Source: CAYLLT01 sp964384465 (GTDB lineage: Bacteria; Planctomycetota; Phycisphaerae; UBA1845; PWPN01). From it: 64,000 bases of DNA. The notes under the pieces were generated by a model. That model was given only the letters and a program-made list of their open reading frames with translations, was not told where the DNA came from and did no database searches. Where the stretch lies: assembly GCA_964384465.1 (NCBI GenBank), contig CAYLLT010000016.1, positions 1 through 64,000 on the forward strand. The letters are read 5' to 3'. Positions 31,956 to 41,650 of the stretch are shown piece by piece. Every line of letters starts with the position of its first letter. The first letter of the stretch is position 1. Made by a program: the position numbers and the translations under genes.

Positions 31956-34475
31956 ATGCGGTACAACGCTGTGCATCATTCCATTCAATTCTTCTGCTCT
32001 GCGCTCTCTGCGTCTCTGCGGTTCAATCCCATATGCACAGTTCTCGCGACAGTGCTGTCGTGCAGCGCAGCGGCGCTTGCCGCGGACTGGCGAATACCGG
32101 AGACGCACCCGCGGTTGTTCATCAACATGGATGACATCGCAGCCTTGCGCGTCCGCTGCGGCATCGATCAATACCGCGACGATCCGATCGCCAAAGGCAG
32201 GGGCATCGCGTTCGGCTCGCAGCAGGAAGCGTTAGAGCGGCTCAAAACCGCGGCCGACGAGATCATGCGCGACCACGCGCGGGCGGACGACCTGTTCGCG
32301 CCGGCGATCCTGCACCTGGTCACCGGCGAACTCGGCGAAGCGGACCGCTACACCGATTATGTCACCAGCGAACTGCTCGATCCGGCGCGATCACGATTCG
32401 AGCTGGACGCACTGGTCGCCCTGGACTATTGCTGGCTGGCCATCCCTTCCGAAAAGCGTTCCCGGATCATCGAACGGGTGGGCGCGGTGCTGGAGCCGCT
32501 CGAACTGTCGCAGAATCCGCTCGATCATCTGGGCTTTGCCCGCAAGCTCAATGCGCTCGCCGCCGCCATCGTCCTGCACGGCAGCGACGATGAGAGGCAG
32601 CTCCAGATGGGAACGCGGTTGCGGGGGGTCCTGGCGCAGGCGAAGAGTTATCTGGAGGGGCCGTTCACCGCCGTCTGCCGCCAGCGCGGCGCGATGCCCA
32701 CGTCGGGCGAAAACGGCATCTGGGAGGAGGCGGACCTGGTACTCGCCACGGAGTTGTGGCGCAGCGCGGCCGGTGGGGACGTTTGGGGACCACTGGCCGA
32801 CAGTCTGGGCCGCGCGCTCGAACATTATTTCTATGCGGACACCGGATACGCCGGCCTGACGCACGGATTCGTGCACGATGACGGCAGCCGGATTCCGCTC
32901 AAGCCGGGGCAGGTTTACCGCGGGTTTGTGCCGGCGGTGCCGTGGGTGCTCGCGACGCGGGCGCGCGACCCGATCGCCAATTGGTTTGCCCACCGCAGCC
33001 TGCCGGCGAGCGCGAGCGCGGGTCACGATGTAGACCGTTACCAGTGGGTGCGGCTGCTCTACGGCCCGCTGAATCAGCCGGAGGCGGCGCGCGGGGCATG
33101 CCCGCTGGGGCGAAACTTCGGCGGCGGATGGATCGCGATGCGCAGCGGCTGGGCGGGCGGCGACACCGTGTTGCTGTTCGATGCCGGTCAGCCGTTCTGG
33201 CGGTCGCGCCAGCATTTCGATGCGGGGCAGTTTCAGATATACCGCAAGGGCCGGCTGGCGATCGACAGCGGTGATGACGTGACCTTCGACGCGGTCGCGT
33301 CGCGCGGCGGCAGCACCGCCATCGGGGGAGTAGCGGGCGACTGGGACGACTACGCGCAGGCCACGATCGCGCATAACTGCGTCACCGTCGCGGACCCGAC
33401 GCAGGAGATGCGAATCTACGGGCGGCCCTGGCCGGCGATGGGCAATCAGCGGTTGATCGAACGCGATTACAACCCCTCGGTCGGCGACGTGTCCAAGACG
33501 GACCGGCAGACCGGGACGCTCAGCGCGTTCGAAACTAACTCGTTCTTTAGTTATGCGGCCGCCGATTTGACCGCCGCCTACCCACCGGCCGTCGTGCGCG
33601 CGATGCGGCGGCAGATTCTGTTCGTACACGCGGGCGCGATCGTCGTGCTGGACCGCGTCGAGTCGATGAAGGCACGGCCGGTGAAGACGTGGCATCTGCA
33701 ACTGCCGTCGCGGCCGGAGGTGTTGACCGATCGAGACGGGGAGAGTGGGAGAGGGGGAGAGGGGAAGAGCGGAGCTGCTGAAGCAACGCAAGCTGCCGCC
33801 GGCGGACTGGAGAAAAAACCGCCGAAGCAATTTGTCGCGGCGAAACAGGTGCATGGCGTGGATGCTTCCGCCGGGATTTGGGAGCTGGAGCCGGAGGCGA
33901 GCTGGCTGTCGGTTTCGCATATGGAGGGGCGGCTGTTCATCCGCACGCTGCTGCCGGCGGACGCTCAACGGCGGCTGGTCGGTGGGCCGATGCGGCCGCG
34001 ACAGATGGAGAGCGGACCTCGAAAAGGTACGCCTTATTTCGGTGGCGAGCCGTTCGGCTACGAACACCGGTTGTGGCCGGCGTCCATGTGGCGGGCGCCC
34101 AACGCCGCTTATGAGTTGGGCCGACCGGTCAACCTCGGCCCCGACTTCGGCGTCGGATCGACTTGGGGCCGCTTCGAAGCCGCGCCCGCCGAGCCTGCGG
34201 AAAAAACAGTCTTTCTCCACCTGCTTATTCCCACCGATGCCGCGGTGAACAAACCCCCTGTGGTGAACTTCGAAGTTCGAGAAGGTCATGCTTTTCTGGC
34301 GATCGAACTGAACGATCAGCATGTCAGTGTTGAGCTATCCATCGAGGGTGAAACCAACGGTCGAATCAGCATCCGACATCCCGCCACGCAGGACATCCTC
34401 TTCGAAAAAGATCTGGCCACCACCATCACACCCAATGCCGCAATCCCCGGCAGCGCGGGCGATCCCGGTCATTGA
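31956..34475 (+). CDS. Heparinase II/III-like polysaccharide lyase family protein
   Basis: The protein (about 840 residues) begins with a possible signal (ending near AALAADWR) followed by the HPRLFINMDDIAALR start common in heparinase II/III-like proteins. An alpha-toroid follows, then a beta-sandwich with GGGWIAMRSGWAGGDTVLLF and RSRQHFDAGQFQIYRKGRLA. Such lyases cleave acidic polysaccharides outside the cell. Two odd inserts are visible: the predicted signal region carries a CTCTGCGTCTCTGCGGT phrase typical of intergenic repeats, and a purine-rich low-complexity tract (33737-33772) encodes GESGRGGEGKSG. Confidence 0.8.
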   Translation: MRYNAVHHSIQFFCSALSASLRFNPICTVLATVLSCSAAALAADWRIPETHPRLFINMDDIAALRVRCGIDQYRDDPIAKGRGIAFGSQQEALERLKTAADEIMRDHARADDLFAPAILHLVTGELGEADRYTDYVTSELLDPARSRFELDALVALDYCWLAIPSEKRSRIIERVGAVLEPLELSQNPLDHLGFARKLNALAAAIVLHGSDDERQLQMGTRLRGVLAQAKSYLEGPFTAVCRQRGAMPTSGENGIWEEADLVLATELWRSAAGGDVWGPLADSLGRALEHYFYADTGYAGLTHGFVHDDGSRIPLKPGQVYRGFVPAVPWVLATRARDPIANWFAHRSLPASASAGHDVDRYQWVRLLYGPLNQPEAARGACPLGRNFGGGWIAMRSGWAGGDTVLLFDAGQPFWRSRQHFDAGQFQIYRKGRLAIDSGDDVTFDAVASRGGSTAIGGVAGDWDDYAQATIAHNCVTVADPTQEMRIYGRPWPAMGNQRLIERDYNPSVGDVSKTDRQTGTLSAFETNSFFSYAAADLTAAYPPAVVRAMRRQILFVHAGAIVVLDRVESMKARPVKTWHLQLPSRPEVLTDRDGESGRGGEGKSGAAEATQAAAGGLEKKPPKQFVAAKQVHGVDASAGIWELEPEASWLSVSHMEGRLFIRTLLPADAQRRLVGGPMRPRQMESGPRKGTPYFGGEPFGYEHRLWPASMWRAPNAAYELGRPVNLGPDFGVGSTWGRFEAAPAEPAEKTVFLHLLIPTDAAVNKPPVVNFEVREGHAFLAIELNDQHVSVELSIEGETNGRISIRHPATQDILFEKDLATTITPNAAIPGSAGDPGH

Positions 34476-34481
34476 GCCTAT

Positions 34482-34543
34482 CCGAGCCGCGACTGTCAGG
34501 GAGCGGGGTTCACGCTGACCGCTCCCTCACGGTCGCGGCTCGG
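34482..34543. terminator. 25-bp inverted repeat between convergent genes
   Basis: 34482-34506 and 34519-34543 are reverse complements over 25 bases with two mismatches (starting CCGAGCCGCGAC), separated by 12 bases. It lies between the convergent heparinase-like and radical SAM genes, so it can serve as a bidirectional terminator. It could also be a dispersed repeat. Confidence 0.55.
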
Positions 34544-34584
34544 ATCACGCACACAGTCCAAACTGGACTCCTACCCGAACCTGT

Positions 34585-35616
34585 TCAGAACGGCAACTGC
34601 AACTGGGCGCCGGGCCGCGATGAGTTGGGCACGCGGAATGTCGGTTCCCTGGGCGTGCGGAATGGTTGGTTGAGGCCGTGCTTGTGGACGGCGATGTCGA
34701 AGAGTTGGCGGATGGATTCCCAGTAGGTGCCGTCGCCGCGCATGCGGCTCCCGAAACGCGGATCTGAAAGCTGCCCGCCGCGGATTTCGCGGATGCGATG
34801 TTCGATGCGCTGGTAGCGGAGCGGCATGGCCTCGCGCAGCCGCGAGAGGAAGACGGGCCGCACGCTGCCCGGCAGCCGCAGGGCGATGTAACCGGCCGAG
34901 GTCGCGCCGCAGTCAGCCGCGCGGGCCAGCAGTTGCGGGAGGTCGCGGTCGTTGAGGCCGGGGATGATCGGGGCGGTCATGATGCCGACGCGCACGCCCG
35001 CGTCCGCGAGCTTTCGCATGGCCTCGAAGCGCCGGTCAGGCGGCGGCGCGCCGGGCTCGATGAGGCGCGCTGTCGCCGCGTCGAGAAACGGGATACTGAG
35101 CATCACGCTGGCCGACGCGACGCGATTCAGCTCGGCCAGCACGTCCGCGTCGCGGCACACCAGATACGACTTGGTCACCACGCCGGCGGAGTTGTGGAAG
35201 GCGGCGCATACCTCCAGACACCTCCGCGTGAGCCGCCAGACGGCTTCGAGCGGCTGGTAGCAGTCGGTGACGCCGGACATCACCACCAGCTCCCCGGCCC
35301 AATCCGGCGCCCGAAAGGCTTCGTCCAGCAGCTCCGGCGCGTTGGGCTTGACGATGAGGCGGGTCTCGAAGTCGCTGCCCGCGCCGAAGCCGAGGTACTC
35401 GTGCGTGGGGCGGGCGTAGCAGTAGATGCAGGCGTGCTGGCAGCCGCGGTAGGGGTTCACGCTCCAGCGGAAGCCGACGTCGGGGCTGTCGTTCTCGGAT
35501 AGGATCGAGCGGGAGTTCTCCTCGAAGACCTGCACGCCGACGGCCGGCGGCGGCTCCAGCCACTCGTGATGAGTGGATTCATACGGGTTCGGCGGATTGT
35601 TCAGCACTTTGAGCAT
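34585..35616 (-). CDS. PA0069-family radical SAM protein
   Basis: The radical SAM cysteines are C59-x3-C63-x2-C66 (GCQHACIYC), preceded by VNPYRGC, the pattern of the spore-photoproduct-lyase-like PA0069 family. A [4Fe-4S] cluster and SAM chemistry are expected; the substrate is unknown. GGAGGTG lies just before ATG 35616, so the longer frame to 35646 is rejected. It has few direct clues in its neighbourhood. Confidence 0.9.
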   Translation of the reverse strand: MLKVLNNPPNPYESTHHEWLEPPPAVGVQVFEENSRSILSENDSPDVGFRWSVNPYRGCQHACIYCYARPTHEYLGFGAGSDFETRLIVKPNAPELLDEAFRAPDWAGELVVMSGVTDCYQPLEAVWRLTRRCLEVCAAFHNSAGVVTKSYLVCRDADVLAELNRVASASVMLSIPFLDAATARLIEPGAPPPDRRFEAMRKLADAGVRVGIMTAPIIPGLNDRDLPQLLARAADCGATSAGYIALRLPGSVRPVFLSRLREAMPLRYQRIEHRIREIRGGQLSDPRFGSRMRGDGTYWESIRQLFDIAVHKHGLNQPFRTPREPTFRVPNSSRPGAQLQLPF

Positions 35617-35706
35617 GGCGGCACCTCCGGACAGCCCGACGCCCATATATTAGGTAAATGTTAGGGTTGAGTCAATGGTCGGGAAAGCCGCGAATCGGGG
35701 CAAAGA

Positions 35707-36330
35707 TCAGGTGCGTGCTGCCTGGAATAGAGCAGCGACGTCAACCGCGAAACCAGGCAGGAGATGCGACTCGGCTCGTCGTCCGGTGTTGAACTGGCCG
35801 TGCACCTCGTAGGCATCGCGGTCCAGACGGAGCACGGTCACTTGCTGCTCGCGCGGATCGATGATCCAGTATTCGGGAATACCGGCGGCGGCATATTCGC
35901 TACGTTTCTTGACGAGATCGTGCTCGCGGTTGTCCTCGCTGACTACCTCCATGACCAGATCGGCGCCTTCCCAGAAATTCTCGCCCATCCGGTCGGAATG
36001 CTCGGCGAGCATGAACACGACATCCGGTTCGCGATAACTGCCTTGCGGGAGCCGAACCCGGAGCGGCGAGAAAAGCACCCGGCCCAGGTTGCGGGGTGAT
36101 GCGAATGCCAGGAGCAGATTGCTCAAGTACTGGACGATGAGCTGGTGCGACATCTTCGGCATCGGCAGGACCTCCACGCAGCCCCCGGAAAACTCGACGA
36201 GATGGTTGGTGCTGTGGGTTAGTTCAAGGTAATCGGCTTCGCTCCAATGACCCTGGCTGGGGAAAATGCGCGCGATGTCCCACGCCGGTTGCGGTTCAGT
36301 CAGAGGTTTTGAAACCAACGTGCTGCTCAT
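35707..36330 (-). CDS. Uma2-family (DUF820) endonuclease-like protein
   Basis: The protein shows the PD-(D/E)xK pattern of the Uma2 family: REPDVVFM, then LVMEVVSEDNREHDLVKKRSEY and GIPEYWIIDPREQQV. These are nuclease-fold proteins common in Cyanobacteria and Planctomycetota, usually of unknown target. The start at ATG 36330 has GGAGA upstream. Confidence 0.87.
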   Translation of the reverse strand: MSSTLVSKPLTEPQPAWDIARIFPSQGHWSEADYLELTHSTNHLVEFSGGCVEVLPMPKMSHQLIVQYLSNLLLAFASPRNLGRVLFSPLRVRLPQGSYREPDVVFMLAEHSDRMGENFWEGADLVMEVVSEDNREHDLVKKRSEYAAAGIPEYWIIDPREQQVTVLRLDRDAYEVHGQFNTGRRAESHLLPGFAVDVAALFQAART

Positions 36331-36440
36331 GGGCAGTCTTCTCCAACGGATATCTATGTTCGCCATTATTGTATCCGCTGCCACTTGGAACCGGAAGAGA
36401 TTCTCGTACCAGCGAACCGCCAGCGGGGAACATCCCGAGC

Positions 36441-39400
36441 CTATCCGCTACTCGCCGATTCCGGCGCGAAGCCGTGGCGTAGTGTGTTTTCGGTGATGGT
36501 CTTGGGTTCGAGGAACTGGAGGAGGTAGTCGGGGCCGCCGGCTTTGCTGCCGATGCCGCTCATTTTGAAGCCGCCGAACGGCTGGCGATCGACCAGGGCG
36601 CCGGTGATGCCGCGGTTGATGTAGAGGTTGCCGACGTTGAATTCGCGGCGGGCGCGTGCGAGGTGCTCGGGGTTTCGCGAGTAGAGGCCGCCGGTCAGAG
36701 CGTAGGGCGTGCCGTTGGCGATCTGTAGTGCTTCGTCGAAGTCGCTGGCGGTCAGGACGGCGACGACCGGGCCGAAGATTTCTTCCTGGGCGATGCTGGC
36801 CTGCGGAGGCACACCGTCGAAGATGGTCGGCGGCACGAAGTAACCCCGACGGGCGAGCTCGCTCACGTCGGCCGAGAACACGAGCTTTCCTTCCGCTCGG
36901 CCCTGCTCGATAAAGCGCAGGATCTTGTCTCGGCTGGCGGCATCGATCACGGGGCCGACGAGTGTTGATGGTGAATCGGCGGGGCCGATGGGCATGCTCC
37001 TGGCCGCCGCGATCAGCCGCTCGACGAATGCTTCGCCCACCGCCTGGTGCACGATGACGCGCGAGCAGGCCGAGCACTTCTGCCCGGCATAGCCGAACAC
37101 CGAATGAATCACGCCGCCGACCGCTTCATCGAGATCGGCGTCGGCATCCACGATGATCGCGTTCTTGCCGCCCATCTCGGCGATGACGCGCTTCAGCCCC
37201 TCCTGCCCGGGCTGCCACTTCGCGGCCTGCTCGTAGATGGCGACGCCCACCTCGCGCGAGCCGGTGAACGCGATGAGGTTCACGCCGGGATGAGCGACGA
37301 GGGCCGCTCCAACCGTTTCGCCGCTGCCCGGCAGATAGTTGACCACGCCGGGTGGCAGGCCCGCTTCGAGAAAAGCTTCCATCAACTTGGCCGCAACGAC
37401 GGAGGACTGTTCGGCCGGCTTCATCACCACGGTATTGCCCGCCGCCAGTGCCGCCGCCGTCATTCCGGTGAGGATCGCCAGCGGGAAATTCCACGGCGCG
37501 ATGATCGCCGCCACGCCGCGCGGCTGGTAGACATACACGTTCTCTTCGCCGGGAAAGTTCCGTCGGCGCGGACGTTCTTCGAGCCGCTCCATCTCGCGGC
37601 TGTAGAATTCCAGAAAATCGATGGCTTCGGCGACATCGGCGTCGGCCTCGCGCCACGGCTTGCCCACTTCGTAGATGATCCACGCCGCCAGCTCGAACCG
37701 CCGCTGCCGCAGAATCTCCGCCGCCGCCAGCAGCCGCTCGCCGCGCTCGTGCGCGCTCAGGGTTGACCAGCCGGGCTGCGCCGCTCGTGCGGCCGCCACT
37801 GCCCGCTCCACGTGTTCAATGCCGGCAGTGGACACTCGCCCCACCATTTGCTTGAAGTCCGACGGGTTCTCCGACTCGATCATGTCCGGGGTCGTCACCG
37901 GATCGCCGTCGATCACCAGCGGGTACTTCTGCCCGAACCGCTCGCGGACGCCGGCCAGCGCCTGCTGCATCGCCTGCCGGGCCTCCTCCCGCGAAAAGTC
38001 CGTGGCGGGCTCCGATTGGAACGGTGTCATGTCAGTTTCCTCCGGATCGATCCGCAGCGGCGCCGGGACCGGCGCCGAATGCGGGCGGGCTTCGGCCGGG
38101 TCGGCCAGCAACTCCTCCAGCGGCTCGCGCTCGCTGAAGCTGTGCCGCAGGAAGGACTCATTAGAGGTATTTTCCAGTAAACGGCGGATCAGGTACGCCA
38201 TGCCGGGGATCAACTCGCCGAACGGCGTGTACACCCGCAGCGCATAGTCCATGCCGACGACCGCCGTCTTGAGCGGATCGCCCATGCCGAACAGCATCTG
38301 TAGCTCGAACTCGCGCTTGGACGCCCCGATCGACTCCGCGTATGCCATCGCCGCCGCCAGGCTGCGTACGTTGTGGCTCGCGATGGCCGGCCGGATGAGA
38401 TGCCGGTGGTCCAGCATCCGTTGCGACAACTGCTCGAAATTGGCGTCAGATTCCCACTTCCGCGTCCACACCGGGCTCGGCCAGCCGTGCTGCACGGCGG
38501 TGAACGCTTCAAAATCCCAGTACGCGCCCTTCACCAGCCGCACCGCGATCGGCGTCCCCCGCCGCTTCACCCACTCCATCAGCGCCTCGAAATCGCCCGG
38601 CGTATCCCGCAGGTACGCCTGAAGCACGATGCCCGCATCGGCGAAGTCGCGAAACTCCGGCTCTTTCATCACCTGCTGAAACGTCGCCAGCGTCAGGTCC
38701 TTATATTCAAATTGCTCCATGTCCACGTTGACAAACGCACCGCAACGGCGGGCTTCGCGCAAAATGGGCCGAAGCCGTTCCAGCACGCGGGCGCTGCCGG
38801 CCGCCGGGTCGATGGGATCGAAATTCGGATCGAGCGAGGACAGTTTGACCGAGAGGTTCAGTCGCGGCATGGGCACGCCGGCGGCGAGATCGATCTGGTC
38901 AACCACCGGCCACGCGCGCACGGTCGGCGTCATCGCTCGCAGAAGTTCCATGCACTGCGCCGCGTACCAGTCGGCCTGGCGATCGCTGGTCGTCGCCTCG
39001 CCGAGGATGTCGAGCGTGAACCCCATGCGCTGCTCGCGAAGCTGGTGTATCGTTTCGATCGCCTCATCCGGCGTCTGGCCGGCGATGAACTGGCGGGCCA
39101 TCCGCAGCGCGCTGGTCCGCGCCAGCGCCGCCAGTTGCGATCCGTACCACGCGCCCTCCGCCGCCCCCCGCAGCATCCGCCGAAACGGACGCGGCAACGG
39201 CACCTCATCGGGCAGAAGATAGGCCGCCAGATGCCGCACCACCTCTTCGTCCGTCCGCAGGCTCGGCAGAACGTCGATAAATCGAAAGAGCTGAAGCTTC
39301 CGCCGCGGCTGTGCGGTAGACCAGTCGAGCAGCCGGTGCATCCACCAGTCGGCCCGGATGACCGACGGCTCAGCGGCATGGGCACGCGCGAAAATCTCCT

Positions 39401-39452
39401 CTCCGATTTCGCGTATCCGCTGTTCAAGTTGTGTTGGCTGCATTCGGTGCAT
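36441..39452 (-). CDS. putA: Bifunctional proline dehydrogenase / glutamate-semialdehyde dehydrogenase
   Basis: PutA oxidises proline to glutamate in two steps. The N-terminal proline dehydrogenase barrel (about residues 1-470) contains VNVDMEQFEYKDLT, VRLVKGAYWDFE and FASHNVRSLA-type motifs. The aldehyde dehydrogenase domain (about 510-1000) shows PWNFPLAILTGM, FTGSREVG, the EMGGKNAIIVD segment and the catalytic Cys in YAGQKCSACSR. No N-terminal DNA-binding domain is present, so it is not the regulatory form. ATG 39452 or 39443 could be the start. Length (1003 residues) fits the short PutA class. Confidence 0.95.
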   Translation of the reverse strand: MHRMQPTQLEQRIREIGEEIFARAHAAEPSVIRADWWMHRLLDWSTAQPRRKLQLFRFIDVLPSLRTDEEVVRHLAAYLLPDEVPLPRPFRRMLRGAAEGAWYGSQLAALARTSALRMARQFIAGQTPDEAIETIHQLREQRMGFTLDILGEATTSDRQADWYAAQCMELLRAMTPTVRAWPVVDQIDLAAGVPMPRLNLSVKLSSLDPNFDPIDPAAGSARVLERLRPILREARRCGAFVNVDMEQFEYKDLTLATFQQVMKEPEFRDFADAGIVLQAYLRDTPGDFEALMEWVKRRGTPIAVRLVKGAYWDFEAFTAVQHGWPSPVWTRKWESDANFEQLSQRMLDHRHLIRPAIASHNVRSLAAAMAYAESIGASKREFELQMLFGMGDPLKTAVVGMDYALRVYTPFGELIPGMAYLIRRLLENTSNESFLRHSFSEREPLEELLADPAEARPHSAPVPAPLRIDPEETDMTPFQSEPATDFSREEARQAMQQALAGVRERFGQKYPLVIDGDPVTTPDMIESENPSDFKQMVGRVSTAGIEHVERAVAAARAAQPGWSTLSAHERGERLLAAAEILRQRRFELAAWIIYEVGKPWREADADVAEAIDFLEFYSREMERLEERPRRRNFPGEENVYVYQPRGVAAIIAPWNFPLAILTGMTAAALAAGNTVVMKPAEQSSVVAAKLMEAFLEAGLPPGVVNYLPGSGETVGAALVAHPGVNLIAFTGSREVGVAIYEQAAKWQPGQEGLKRVIAEMGGKNAIIVDADADLDEAVGGVIHSVFGYAGQKCSACSRVIVHQAVGEAFVERLIAAARSMPIGPADSPSTLVGPVIDAASRDKILRFIEQGRAEGKLVFSADVSELARRGYFVPPTIFDGVPPQASIAQEEIFGPVVAVLTASDFDEALQIANGTPYALTGGLYSRNPEHLARARREFNVGNLYINRGITGALVDRQPFGGFKMSGIGSKAGGPDYLLQFLEPKTITENTLRHGFAPESASSG

Positions 39453-39559
39453 ACGATCCGTTCGATCATTTCCCGTCTCTCGGCTTGCGGAATACTAGCA
39501 CAGCAGCGCGCCGCCCGCCCATCACGCGCCGCTTGCGGCTTCGTGCAAATAGACCTTAC

Positions 39560-39587
39560 TTGACACTCCTGCGAGTCTCTCTAAAAT
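39560..39587 (+). promoter_or_regulatory. Promoter of a leaderless lipoprotein gene
   Basis: TTGACA (39560-39565) and TAAAAT (39582-39587) are separated by 16 bases, and ATG 39597 begins 9 bases after the -10 box. Transcription would therefore start within a few bases of the start codon. Confidence 0.6.
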
Positions 39588-39596
39588 CCCACTCAT

Positions 39597-40169
39597 ATGA
39601 ACACATCGTTTCCCGTACGTGTGCTCGTCTGCTGTACGGTCCTCCTGCCCAATATGACAGGCTGCCGTTCGCGCGGCCCGTCCTATCTGCCCACCGAACC
39701 CGAGCGCGTCGAGATGCTCTCGCTCATGCTCCCGCAGGAAATCAAGATCTGGCCGGTCACGCAGATCAAAAGCTTCAACGAAGACAACATCCCCGACGGC
39801 ATCCTGGTCGTGCTGCGGCCGCTGGATAAGTTCGGCGATCCGGTGAAAGCGGTCGGCCTCTTCTATTTCGAGCTATGGACCTACGAGAATGCGACCGCCG
39901 AGCGCAAAGGCCAGCGGCTGGCCTTCTGGGACCGCACCATCGGCACCGCCGAGGAGGTCCGGCTCTACTGGACCCGCGCCCAGATGTATGAGTTCCAGCT
40001 CGCCTGGACGCAGGGCGCCGAATCCATCAAACCCGGCCGCAAGTACATTCTCACCGCAACGTATCGCACGCCCTGGGATGAAACCATCCGCGATGAATAC
40101 GTGTTCAATTTCCAGTTGCCGCCCGAAGCCGTCTTAAGCCCGGCGGCCCAGGCGCCGCCCGCTCGCTAG
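39597..40169 (+). CDS. Lipoprotein, hypothetical
   Basis: The signal ends in NMTGC (Cys at residue 23), a probable lipobox. The mature domain (about 165 residues) is beta-rich (ILVVLRPLDKFGDPVKAVGL, TYRTPWDETIRDEYVFNFQL). I do not recognise the family. It is followed by a second small lipoprotein gene in the same direction. Confidence 0.7.
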   Translation: MNTSFPVRVLVCCTVLLPNMTGCRSRGPSYLPTEPERVEMLSLMLPQEIKIWPVTQIKSFNEDNIPDGILVVLRPLDKFGDPVKAVGLFYFELWTYENATAERKGQRLAFWDRTIGTAEEVRLYWTRAQMYEFQLAWTQGAESIKPGRKYILTATYRTPWDETIRDEYVFNFQLPPEAVLSPAAQAPPAR

Positions 40170-40170
40170 T

Positions 40171-40188
40171 CGTCCGCCGCGGCGGACG
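40171..40188. repeat. SacII-core palindrome, copy 2
   Basis: CGTCCGCCGCGGCGGACG is identical to the palindrome at 3999-4016 and again lies between two genes, 2 bases after a stop codon. Confidence 0.7.
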
Positions 40189-40211
40189 CTACAACCACAG
40201 GAGGAACACGA

Positions 40212-40544
40212 TTGAAGATGATCGGCAGGAGATGGACGTTACCGGCGGCGGTCCTGTTGCTGGCCGGCTGTGCACAGAAGCTCACGCACGAACGCTGGGA
40301 GATGATCGAGACGGGCCAGTCACCCGAGGCTGTTCAGGCCACGCTCGGCAAACCGGCCGAGAAATTGGACATGCGCTGGATTTATATGGATACGGACCGC
40401 GGAATCACCGCGGATATCTACTTTGAAGAAAACAGAGTCATCGCCAAGACGTGGTCCGACCCCGACCGCGGCATCGAAGGCAGCAACCCCCATGTCAATC
40501 AGCCGGGCGACGCGGCGAAAACCCGCGTGAAGAAGATCAAGTAG
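40212..40544 (+). CDS. Small BamE/SmpA-like lipoprotein
   Basis: The 110-residue protein has a lipobox (LLLAGC). The region from about residue 31 (WEMIETGQSPEAVQATLGKP, then WIYMDTDRGI and IYFEENRVIAKTW) fits the BamE/OmlA fold, which pairs with outer-membrane assembly proteins or appears in other envelope lipoproteins. AGGAGG lies 7 bases before a TTG start at 40212. Confidence 0.72.
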   Translation: MKMIGRRWTLPAAVLLLAGCAQKLTHERWEMIETGQSPEAVQATLGKPAEKLDMRWIYMDTDRGITADIYFEENRVIAKTWSDPDRGIEGSNPHVNQPGDAAKTRVKKIK

Positions 40545-40604
40545 GACGACCCCGCACGTCAAGCCTGCGGCTCGTAGATTCGAGAATCAGTCAGTCCGCG
40601 CTTC

Positions 40605-41438
40605 CTACTGCCCCCATTTCAGCTTCGTCGTCAGCGTGTGCCACGGCGGCTGGGCCGGATTGTGAACGAGTTGGAAGTCCTGGGGATGTCGGCGTACGGT
40701 CAGGCGGTCATTCTGCGCGAGCGGCAGCGAGACCTGCCCATCCACAACGACGGTCGTACCCGCGTTCACCTGCCGGGCGAGCACTTCGATCGTGGAGCTT
40801 CCGCCGACCACCAGCGGGCGATGGGTCAACGAATGCGGCGACAGGGGTGTCAGCACGATGGCGGCGATCTCCGGCTGGACGATCGGCCCGCCGGCCGACA
40901 TGTTGTGAGCGGTGGAGCCGCAGGGCGTCGCCAGCACGAGGCCATCTCCGCTGACGGTCGTCAAATCATTCCCATCGACCGAAATGGCCAGCTCGATCAT
41001 GCGGTAAGGCGGCCCGGCCTGGATCACACAGTCATTTACCGCCATCGCACCGGTCGTTCCCGGACGGCTCGGTGAGATCGTCGCCTCGATCATCATCCGC
41101 CGGCTCACCAGGCGGGGCTCGTTCAGGATTGCCTCCAAATACTGGTGCACGTCCGCCAGGCTGAACTCGGCCAGGAAGCCCAGCTTGCCGAAGTTCACGC
41201 CGATGATCGGCACCTGCCGCTCGCCCATCGCCCGCGCGACGGCCAGAATGCTCCCGTCCCCGCCCAGGACGATGATCCGGTCCGGCTTCTCCCTGACCAG
41301 CGCGGCCGCCTCGTCAATGACGCCTGTTGCCACGACGATCGCTTGCCGACCCAGGCCGGCCACCAGTGAGGCCAGCGTAGCCTCCACGTCCGGCTTGGAA
41401 GGATTGCGGATAATAACCACGCGGCGGTGGTGATTCAT
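40605..41438 (-). CDS. nadK: NAD kinase
   Basis: NadK makes NADP from NAD. The GGDGS motif (G59-S63) and the SGDGLVLATPCGSTAHNMSA signature (normally DG...STPTGSTAY) are clear, as is VNDCVIQ, equivalent to the NE/D motif. Length (277 residues) is normal. Confidence 0.94.
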   Translation of the reverse strand: MNHHRRVVIIRNPSKPDVEATLASLVAGLGRQAIVVATGVIDEAAALVREKPDRIIVLGGDGSILAVARAMGERQVPIIGVNFGKLGFLAEFSLADVHQYLEAILNEPRLVSRRMMIEATISPSRPGTTGAMAVNDCVIQAGPPYRMIELAISVDGNDLTTVSGDGLVLATPCGSTAHNMSAGGPIVQPEIAAIVLTPLSPHSLTHRPLVVGGSSTIEVLARQVNAGTTVVVDGQVSLPLAQNDRLTVRRHPQDFQLVHNPAQPPWHTLTTKLKWGQ

Positions 41439-41650
41439 GAAAGACCTGCCTGGGATGCTCTATTTGGAATCCCATATAACAACTTAGCAAACAGCGGGGC
41501 GAGAGGCGAGTTTGACGTTCCGAAAATGTTTCACAACCGCCGGTCATGCTTTGGGTGGCATGCCACGCTCGCTCCGCCTTGCGATTCCGCGCGTTTTTGC
41601 GGGTAATATGTTTCGGATCGTGTCCTGGCCCGCTACATGACAGGTGCGTT

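Noticed and set aside
32391..34322. Minus-strand frame of 643 codons opposite the heparinase-like gene
   Set aside because: High-GC antisense shadow with no recognisable motif.
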